Shown here: piece after piece, positions 44,171 through 50,894 of the stretch
Layout of the letters: every line of letters starts with the position of its first letter
How positions within the stretch are numbered: position 1 is the stretch's first letter
Assembly (NCBI GenBank): GCA_019638395.1
Contig: JAHBTX010000005.1
Location: forward strand, 248,001 to 312,000
From: Cyclobacteriaceae bacterium
GTDB taxonomy: Bacteria > Bacteroidota > Bacteroidia > Cytophagales > Cyclobacteriaceae
DNA length: 64,000 nt
Direction of reading: 5' to 3'
Notes under the pieces: generated by a model
Databases searched by the model: none
What the model saw: only the letters and a program-made list of their open reading frames with translations
What the model was told of the DNA's origin: nothing
Made by a program: the position numbers and the translations under genes

Positions 44171-44235
44171 TTGACAGTTGATAAATGGTCAATTGACAAT
44201 CAACTATTTTGTCAATTGCCTATTGTCAACTGTAA
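44171..44235. repeat. heptamer-type repeat folding into a nested hairpin, TTGACAA family (before P5)
   Basis: Variants of TTGACAA recur at about 7-nt steps. Outer arms ACAGTTGA (44174-44181) and TCAACTGT (44226-44233), and inner arms CAATTGACAA (44190-44199) and TTGTCAATTG (44209-44218), are perfectly complementary and properly nested. The hairpin ends about 7 nt before the P5 ATG, so in mRNA it could affect initiation. Confidence 0.7.
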
Positions 44236-44241
44236 ATTAAT

Positions 44242-46881
44242 ATGAAAGTACCGCCAAAATATTTTCTCCGCTTTCTCCGCTGGTTTTGCTGCGAAGAGTA
44301 TCTAGATGAGATCGAAGGTGACTTGACAGAGGTTTTTATCAAACAATCAGAAACCTCTCCGCGCAAAGCGAAATGGAATTTTGGTTGGAGTGTGATCAAA
44401 TATTTCAGGCCAGAGTTTATAAAATCATTTAAACAGCATCAACCTAACAGATACGGTATGTATAAAAGTTATTTCAAAATCGGATGGAGAAGTCTTTTAA
44501 AGAGTAAGGGATACTCCTTCATCAATATGAGCGGGTTGGCACTAGGCATTGCTTGCTTTTTGTTTCTGATAAGCTACGTTCGGTATGAAAGAAGTTACGA
44601 AAACTTTCATAGCAACGCGGATAATATCTACCGTGTAACACTTGACTTATATCAGGGGGAGGAGTTCTTAGTGACCGATTGCGAAACCTATGCACCCTTC
44701 GGTCCTTTGGCTAAAGAGAAAATGCCTGAGGTGATTGACTTTGTCAGACTGATGAACAATGACAACACCCGGGTAAAAATTGGAGAACAAAAATATTTGG
44801 AAGAGCGAAGCTATTTTGCTGACTCCTCGGTGTTCACGGTTTTTTCATTTAAGGCGCTGCATGGAACCCTTCAGGGTGCATTATCCAAACCTCATCAAGT
44901 CGTAATTACTGCCAGCACTGCTAAAAAATATTTTGGCGAAACTGATGTTGTCAATCAAACAATAGAGGCACGAGGAGGGCTCTATAAAATTACGGCTGTA
45001 ATTGAAGACGTGCCAGCCAATACTCATCTCAAATTTAATTTTCTTCTTTCCCATGTCACGTATCCAAAAATTGAAAACCACTACACCGATCAGAGCTGGG
45101 AAAGCGGAAACAACGAGTACACCTATTTATTGATGGCACCCGGTACGGACATTATAGCATTCAATAAAAAATTAACTGATCTATCTGCTTCATTAAAAGA
45201 TAAAATTAATGAAGATCGATTTTCGGCTGAACCAATTAAAGATATTCATCTGTATTCAAACAAAACATATGAGCCGGAGGCGAACGGGAATGCTCGAACC
45301 GTCTATGCTTTATTATTAATAGCCATATTTATTATGGGCCTGGCGTGGGTTAACTACATAAACCTTTCAACAGCCAGAGCAATTGAACGGGCGCGTGAAG
45401 TTGGCGTTCGGAAGGTGATGGGGTCGGCTCGTTCTCAATTGGTAACTCAATTCCTAACAGAATCCATTATAGTGAATGTAATTGCTGCCTTAATGGCTCT
45501 TGGAATTGTAAAAATTGGCTTACCATTTTTTTGTGAGCTTACCGGCCAACCATTGATGGATATTTTTCAACACAACTCATTTTGGTATTCATTAGTGGCC
45601 ATTCTTGTTGTTGGAGTTGTTTTTTCTGGTGGTTATCCCGCAATTGTCTTGTCATCGTTCGATCCGGTTAGTGTACTGAAAGGAAAATTTCGATCATCTG
45701 GACATGGGCAATGGCTGCGCCAAGGATTGGTTGTATTTCAATTTGCAGCAACTACTATTTTGATTATTTGTTTGGGAGCAGTTTATCTACAGATCAAGCA
45801 CTTGCAAAATTATGACCTTGGAATGGACATTAATCAAACGCTCATCTTACGTGCACCTGATAAAGATCAAGCAGATTCGATTTTTCAAAGTAAATATGAA
45901 AGCTTTAAGACTGAGCTTCTTCGCGATCCATCTATTCAAGTCGTTTCCAACTCCCAATCTATTCCAGGATCTGGTTCAGTTGCAGGCCTAATTGAGATGA
46001 GTACCACTCAAAGTGTATTTCAAGTCGGTAAAGACAAAAATGGAAGTAGCTTCAACTACTCTCATTATCCTATCGATGCTGATTTCATTCCAGCCTTTAG
46101 TATGGAGCTAAGTGCAGGCAGAAATTTTGAAGCAGGCATGGAGAATCAGAATTATGTTATTATTAATGAAGAAGCATCAAAATCGTTGGGGTTTTTGTCT
46201 CCGCAGGAAGCGGTCGGATCTAAAATTACTTATCGAATATGGCCAAGTGATCATTCAATCATTATTGGAGTTGTAAAGGATTTTCACCAACGATCGCCAA
46301 AAGAAAATCACATACCTATGATTTTCAGATACTATCCAGGTCTGTCTGGGTATGTTACCCTTAAGGTAAAAACAAATAACATGGAAAAAACAATTGACTA
46401 TGCTAAACGCAATTGGGATAATTTGTTTCCATCCAGTCCGTTTAGCTATTTCTTTTTAAATGAAAAATACAATCAACAATATAAAGCTGACGCGCAGTTC
46501 GGAGTTGTAATGGCAACATTTTCTGTAATAGCTATTGTTATTGCCTGCTTGGGTTTGTTTGGTCTTTCTTCATTCACAATCCTCCAACGCACAAAAGAAA
46601 TTGGAATTCGAAAAGTGTTAGGCGGATCAGTTACTCAAATTGTACAACTGCTATCGCGTGATTTTATCAAATGGGTTTTAGTGGCTTCCATACTTGCAAT
46701 ACCCTTATCTTTTATAATCATAGGGCAATGGCTTTCTACCTACGCTGTTCGAATCGATTTAAGTGCATGGATATTCATTGTGCCACTGGTTATAATAGTT
46801 CTTATATCAATCCTGACTGTAAGTATTCAAACCATTAAAGCGGCAAATGCCAACCCAGTGAATAGCTTAAAAACAGAATAG
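44242..46881 (+). CDS. P5: prefix-domain two-FtsX ABC permease, type II prefix
   Basis: 879 residues. The prefix is a second type shared with P6 and P7: LRFLRWFCCEEYLDEIEGDL, then IKQSETSPRKAKWNFGWSVIKYFRPEF. The junction Met is residue 73 (YGMYKSYFKIGWRSLLKSKGYS). The body has the usual helix, periplasmic domain, FtsX triplet, repeated once. Coupling motifs are REVGVRKVMG (about 385) and KEIGIRKVLGGS (about 784), and the tail is NPVNSLKTE. First permease of cassette 2, 88 bp after PadR2, with a nested hairpin in the gap. Confidence 0.9.
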   Translation: MKVPPKYFLRFLRWFCCEEYLDEIEGDLTEVFIKQSETSPRKAKWNFGWSVIKYFRPEFIKSFKQHQPNRYGMYKSYFKIGWRSLLKSKGYSFINMSGLALGIACFLFLISYVRYERSYENFHSNADNIYRVTLDLYQGEEFLVTDCETYAPFGPLAKEKMPEVIDFVRLMNNDNTRVKIGEQKYLEERSYFADSSVFTVFSFKALHGTLQGALSKPHQVVITASTAKKYFGETDVVNQTIEARGGLYKITAVIEDVPANTHLKFNFLLSHVTYPKIENHYTDQSWESGNNEYTYLLMAPGTDIIAFNKKLTDLSASLKDKINEDRFSAEPIKDIHLYSNKTYEPEANGNARTVYALLLIAIFIMGLAWVNYINLSTARAIERAREVGVRKVMGSARSQLVTQFLTESIIVNVIAALMALGIVKIGLPFFCELTGQPLMDIFQHNSFWYSLVAILVVGVVFSGGYPAIVLSSFDPVSVLKGKFRSSGHGQWLRQGLVVFQFAATTILIICLGAVYLQIKHLQNYDLGMDINQTLILRAPDKDQADSIFQSKYESFKTELLRDPSIQVVSNSQSIPGSGSVAGLIEMSTTQSVFQVGKDKNGSSFNYSHYPIDADFIPAFSMELSAGRNFEAGMENQNYVIINEEASKSLGFLSPQEAVGSKITYRIWPSDHSIIIGVVKDFHQRSPKENHIPMIFRYYPGLSGYVTLKVKTNNMEKTIDYAKRNWDNLFPSSPFSYFFLNEKYNQQYKADAQFGVVMATFSVIAIVIACLGLFGLSSFTILQRTKEIGIRKVLGGSVTQIVQLLSRDFIKWVLVASILAIPLSFIIIGQWLSTYAVRIDLSAWIFIVPLVIIVLISILTVSIQTIKAANANPVNSLKTE

Positions 46882-46900
46882 ACGAGTTTTTAGAATAGTA

Positions 46901-47548
46901 ATGAAAAACCATCCACCGAAACGATTTCTTCAATTTCTCCGCTGGTTTTGCCGCGAAGATTACCTCGATGAGATTGAAGGTGACTTGTTAGAGATTTATA
47001 AAAAGCAATCAGAAATCTCTCCACGCAAAGCGAAATGGAATTTTGGTTGGAGTGTGATCAGATATCTAAGGCCACAGTTTATACATATTAACTTACAAAA
47101 CTCTAGAATCATGAAATCAATACTCAGTATTAAAGAAAATCCGTACGTACTGCTTTTGTTTACAACAATTGTCTTGCTGTTCGCGCTCGCTTTTCGTCCA
47201 ACCACTGACATCGAGATTCAAGAAATAACAATGTTCAGTTTTCCGCTGAGTAACATCGTTTGGGTATTTCCTTCTCTTCTGCTATCCTCTTGGCTGATTT
47301 ATTTGGTAACCAATAAGTTTCTTTATTCGATAACTATCATATGGGTACACGTACTTATAACGGTTATCACTACGCTACTAATTATTATTGTCGTATACGT
47401 TGGCATTAATCCATCGCAGTTTACAAGCAATCGACACGAGATGATTGGAACCACTATGCAAATTTTATCTCTGCTATTTGTGTTTGGCCAACTCGCTTAT
47501 GTAGTAAATATTTTAATTGGAATTTTTGGAAAGGTTAAAGCTCAATAG
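46901..47548 (+). CDS. P6: permease prefix domain joined to an unrelated four-helix membrane module
   Basis: 215 residues. Residues 1 to about 62 are a type II prefix nearly identical to P5 and P7 (LQFLRWFCREDYLDEIEGDL ... SPRKAKWNFGWSVIRYLRP). At Met71 (NSRIMKSILSIKENPY) the sequence switches to a different protein with four hydrophobic segments: about 80-97, 112-134, 138-162 and 185-207. It has no MacB periplasmic domain and no FtsX coupling motif, so it cannot be a simple truncated permease. The new module has its own ATG at 47111 and could once have been a stand-alone small membrane protein. It lies 19 bp after P5 and 17 bp before P7. I do not recognise the family of the second part. Confidence 0.85.
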   Translation: MKNHPPKRFLQFLRWFCREDYLDEIEGDLLEIYKKQSEISPRKAKWNFGWSVIRYLRPQFIHINLQNSRIMKSILSIKENPYVLLLFTTIVLLFALAFRPTTDIEIQEITMFSFPLSNIVWVFPSLLLSSWLIYLVTNKFLYSITIIWVHVLITVITTLLIIIVVYVGINPSQFTSNRHEMIGTTMQILSLLFVFGQLAYVVNILIGIFGKVKAQ

Positions 47549-47565
47549 TTAATGGGCCTTCCAGA

Positions 47566-50241
47566 ATGAAGATACAACCACCCAAACGACCCCTCCAATT
47601 TCTCCGCTGGTTTTGCCGCGAAGATTACCTCGATGAGATTGAAGGTGATTTGATAGAGGTTTTCATCAAACAATCAGAAACCTCTCCGCGCAAAGCAAAA
47701 TGGAAGTTTGCGTGGAGTGTGATCAAATACTTCCGCCCCGCGTTCATTAAACAAATGAAACAACAACCCAACCCATACGGTATGTATAAGAGCTATTTCA
47801 AAATCAGCGTCCGGCAATTGATCAAAAACAAAACTTTTACCGCCATTAACATAAGTGTGTTAACGCTGGGGTTCACCTGCTTTTTATTGTTGGCCCTTTA
47901 CCTGCACGATGAACTGTCGTTTGATATGTTTCATCGCGATGCACATACTATTTATCGCATCACTCAACGCGATCAACAAGACAATGGCACCCTTCGCAAT
48001 ATTTCTGCCGTTGCCCCAACAATCGGCAAAGAAGTTCAAGAACAATTTCCGGAGGTGGAGGACATGGTGAGGCTGTCGGCATTTGGGCGAGTAACGCTGG
48101 GCAACGATCCAACCAATCGCACACATGAACGTGCACTCTCAGCCGATGATAATTTTTTCACGTTCTTCGATTTTCCGTTGGTGGAAGGCGATGCTAAAAC
48201 CGCCTTGAAAGAACCTTTCACTATCGTTGTTTCTGAAACTATAAAGGAAAAGTATTTTGGAACTGGCTCGGCTCTGGGAAAACAGATCTGGTCGGGGTAC
48301 AGGCGCGAAGGGCAGCCCATCTACTTAACAGTTGGCGGTGTGATGAAAAACTTCCCGAAAAACTCACACCTGCAAATTGACATCCTGTTCTCCGATGCCA
48401 CCTGGCACTCGCTATACAATGACTACGCGCAGTATGTAACTACCGAGTGGGTTGATACTGAATACACCACCTACTTAAAAATAAAACCGCAAAGTAATAT
48501 AGCATCACTTGGTACCAGAATAGATGCCTTGGTAAAATCGAATTATCCTGCCAACCGCGAGTTTCGCAGTAGCTTTACATTACAACCGATGCAGGAAATC
48601 CATACCAATTCCAGCCAGTTAGAATCTGCAGCCGATGAGTTTAATGCAAATGGTATCAAACCTTTTTATCTCTACACTTTTGCTGCGCTTGGTTTAATTC
48701 TATTGATAACCGCTTGCCTCAATTACATGAATCTCGCCACGGCTGTTGCTATCAAGCGTACACGCGAAATTGGAACCCGCAAAACATTAGGAGCCCCTAA
48801 AACGCAAATGGTTGCACAGTTTATTACCGATTCGATGTTGTTCACATTACTTTCATTGCTTCTATCGGTTGCATTGGTTTATTTGGTTTTGCCTTGGATA
48901 AACATTTTCGCCAACAAAGAGATTTCGATTAGCGCTTTGCCTGTAGAGTGGCTGATTTTTGTTGTTGTTATCATTGTGTTGGTAGGTGTGTTGGCTGCGC
49001 TGTATCCGGCCTTTATTGCCACACGGGTTTCAATTGTAGATGCTTTAAAGCGTGAAATAAAAATAGGTGGCCGTAGTTTTTCTGTAAGGAAAGCCCTGTT
49101 GATTATGCAGTTTGCTATTTCGGTTATGATGATTGCCTCAACTCTCATCATCTACCAACAGCTAAACTATTTACGCGAAAAAGATCTGGGCTTCAGTCAT
49201 GAAAACCTGGTGGTGATTGACGTTAACAGCCGCAACCTGAGGCGCAATTTTGAAACCGTTAAAACTGAATTCGGCAAGCCAGCCGAAATATTGCAAGTCG
49301 CTGCTTCTACACGCGTGCCGGGCGAGTGGAAAAGTTTTCCGGTAGCCACTACCAGAAGCAGTGAGAATCCTACCGGTAGCGAGATGATTTTTGTAGGGAT
49401 CGATAAAGATTTTCTCGAAACCTATAAAATTAAACTGCTGGCCGGTCGTAGCATTGAAGATCCGGTTGCCGACTCGCTTAAGATTGTAGTTACGCAATTG
49501 GCAGTGGAACAGCTTGGGTTAATAAGCGATCCCATCGGACAAACAATTGAAATACCTCGCGTACGCTATGGCGAGCGCATGGAAGAATTAGAGGCTCCTT
49601 TCAGAGTTGAGATTATTGGTGTGGTGGAGAATTTTCACTTCGAGTCGTTGCGGAGTAAACAGATGCCGGTAATTTTTGGAGCACTCAATACCGAAATTCA
49701 GGTGATTGATTACTACACACTACAGATCAATACAAGTAACTGGGGCAACACCCTGGAAACACTGAAAGCGATTAATAATAAAATCGATCCGGATACTCCG
49801 TTGGAATATACTTTTCTGGATACCCGCTTTGAAGAAATGTATGTAGCTGATGCCAGACGCGGACAGATCTTTCTGGTGCTGTCTGTTATTGTGGTTATCA
49901 TAGCAAGCCTGGGTTTGTTTGCCCTGGTTTCGTATTCGGTGGAAAGTCGCTTGAAGGAAATTGGTGTACGCAAAGTAATGGGCGCATCAATAAGCAGTAT
50001 TGTCGCCCTCATCTCGAAAGAGTTTTTACTGTTGGTAACCATTGCCGGAGCCATCGGTCTACCCATTGCGGGATACTTTATGCAAGGTTGGTTGCAGGAG
50101 TTTGCCTATCATATTCCGTTTGGCGTATTGGTTTTTGCGGAAGCGCTCTTGGTTACGCTTGTTATTGCCTTTATAACCATTACTGCGCGCACCATACGCG
50201 CAGCCAGGTTAAATCCGGTAAACAGTTTGAGAAGCGAGTAA
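47566..50241 (+). CDS. P7: prefix-domain two-FtsX ABC permease, type II prefix
   Basis: 891 residues. The prefix is nearly identical to P5/P6 (LQFLRWFCREDYLDEIEGDL, IKQSETSPRKAKWKFAWSVIKYFRPAF). Junction Met73 reads YGMYKSYFKISVRQLIKNK. The body is divergent from P5, with NISVLTLGFTCFLLLALYLHDEL and its own periplasmic domains. Coupling motifs are REIGTRKTLG (about 400) and KEIGVRKVMGAS (about 798), and the tail is NPVNSLRSE. Third gene of cassette 2. Confidence 0.9.
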   Translation: MKIQPPKRPLQFLRWFCREDYLDEIEGDLIEVFIKQSETSPRKAKWKFAWSVIKYFRPAFIKQMKQQPNPYGMYKSYFKISVRQLIKNKTFTAINISVLTLGFTCFLLLALYLHDELSFDMFHRDAHTIYRITQRDQQDNGTLRNISAVAPTIGKEVQEQFPEVEDMVRLSAFGRVTLGNDPTNRTHERALSADDNFFTFFDFPLVEGDAKTALKEPFTIVVSETIKEKYFGTGSALGKQIWSGYRREGQPIYLTVGGVMKNFPKNSHLQIDILFSDATWHSLYNDYAQYVTTEWVDTEYTTYLKIKPQSNIASLGTRIDALVKSNYPANREFRSSFTLQPMQEIHTNSSQLESAADEFNANGIKPFYLYTFAALGLILLITACLNYMNLATAVAIKRTREIGTRKTLGAPKTQMVAQFITDSMLFTLLSLLLSVALVYLVLPWINIFANKEISISALPVEWLIFVVVIIVLVGVLAALYPAFIATRVSIVDALKREIKIGGRSFSVRKALLIMQFAISVMMIASTLIIYQQLNYLREKDLGFSHENLVVIDVNSRNLRRNFETVKTEFGKPAEILQVAASTRVPGEWKSFPVATTRSSENPTGSEMIFVGIDKDFLETYKIKLLAGRSIEDPVADSLKIVVTQLAVEQLGLISDPIGQTIEIPRVRYGERMEELEAPFRVEIIGVVENFHFESLRSKQMPVIFGALNTEIQVIDYYTLQINTSNWGNTLETLKAINNKIDPDTPLEYTFLDTRFEEMYVADARRGQIFLVLSVIVVIIASLGLFALVSYSVESRLKEIGVRKVMGASISSIVALISKEFLLLVTIAGAIGLPIAGYFMQGWLQEFAYHIPFGVLVFAEALLVTLVIAFITITARTIRAARLNPVNSLRSE

Positions 50242-50242
50242 C

Positions 50243-50298
50243 TCAATTGACAACATCCAATTGACAATCCCGATAGCTATCAGGAGCAATTGGATGTT
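50243..50298. repeat. TTGACAA-family repeat with nested palindrome (after P7)
   Basis: TTGACAA occurs twice exactly 14 nt apart (two 7-nt units). Arms AACATCCAATTG (50252-50263) and CAATTGGATGTT (50287-50298) are perfectly complementary over 12 nt and enclose TCCCGATAGCTATCAGGA (50268-50285), one base away from the palindrome in the tRNA terminator at 19286-19303. It may also work as a terminator for cassette 2, although no strong T-run follows. Confidence 0.7.
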
Positions 50299-50361
50299 AC
50301 TGATTTAGTTTGTGAACTGGTCCTTTTTACGCAATTAAATACCGTTCGATCACGCGCAAAT

Positions 50362-50379
50362 CTGTTCGTGAACGAACAG
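50362..50379. promoter_or_regulatory. palindrome upstream of PadR3
   Basis: CTGTTCGT-GA-ACGAACAG has perfect 8-nt arms around a 2-nt centre, about 97 bp before the PadR3 ATG. A second short palindrome, AGAAT-AAT-ATTCT (50459-50471), lies 4 bp before that ATG. Either could be an operator; there is no further evidence. Confidence 0.4.
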
Positions 50380-50475
50380 GTTGTGCTTCAGAAATCCTGT
50401 TAATTAAAGTAGAAATGCCCGATTTGCAATCTGGCACAATTGTTATTCCTACATTTAGAGAATAATATTCTATTC

Positions 50476-50838
50476 ATGAAAAATTATCAACTCGGGGAGT
50501 TTGAAGAAATTGTTTTGCTAACGGTGGGCATCTTGAATAATGAAGCCTACAGTGTGGCTATTAAAGATGAAATCGAATCGCGCCTGAAGCGAACCGTGAG
50601 CATGGGCGCCTTGCACACAGCTTTAATCCGATTAGAGGATAAAGGTTATCTCAAATCTTTTTCAGGCGAAAGCACCGAAGACCGTGCCGGCCGGCCCCGC
50701 AGGTATTTTGAGATCACTGCACTGGGCAAGAAAGCTATGCTGTACGCGAAGGAAACACGGGAACAATTGTGGAAAGCAATACCGAAGGCAGTACTGGAAG
50801 TTAGTTTACAAAAGTTGGCAGTAAGCAGTCACCAGTAG
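50476..50838 (+). CDS. PadR-family regulator 3 (head of permease cassette 3)
   Basis: A 120-residue PadR protein closely resembling PadR1: KNYQLGEFEEIVLLTVGIL, then IKDEIESRLKRTVSMGALHTALIRLEDKGYL and GRPRRYFEITALGKKAM. The start at 50476 aligns with PadR1 and PadR2; the frame is open 12 codons upstream without conservation. Compared with PadR1 the C-terminus has an extra KLAVSSHQ. That extension is encoded by the first units of a heptamer repeat array, which also supplies the TAG stop. It precedes P8 and P9 and probably regulates them. Confidence 0.91.
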   Translation: MKNYQLGEFEEIVLLTVGILNNEAYSVAIKDEIESRLKRTVSMGALHTALIRLEDKGYLKSFSGESTEDRAGRPRRYFEITALGKKAMLYAKETREQLWKAIPKAVLEVSLQKLAVSSHQ

Positions 50839-50880
50839 GCAGTGCAAATCCTGCCAACTGCATACTACCACCTGCCTACT
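50813..50880. repeat. heptamer repeat array with inverted copies, AGTNNNC family (3' end of PadR3 to P8)
   Basis: 7-mers starting at 50813, 50820, 50827, 50834 and 50841 all begin with AGT, and the first four read AGTNNNC. Read on the opposite strand, 50851-50880 is again a period-7 array of the same kind. AGTTGGCAG (50813-50821) pairs with CTGCCAACT (50851-50859), and AGTAGGCAG (50834-50842) pairs with CTGCCTACT (50872-50880). The two pairings interleave, so they would form alternative hairpins or a pseudoknot. Confidence 0.8.
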
Positions 50881-50894
50881 TAATAATAGATAGA

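Noticed and set aside
32053-50880. CRISPR-like array made of the short repeats
   Set aside because: The units are 7 nt with no spacers of constant length and no cas genes; these are heptamer tandem and inverted repeats.
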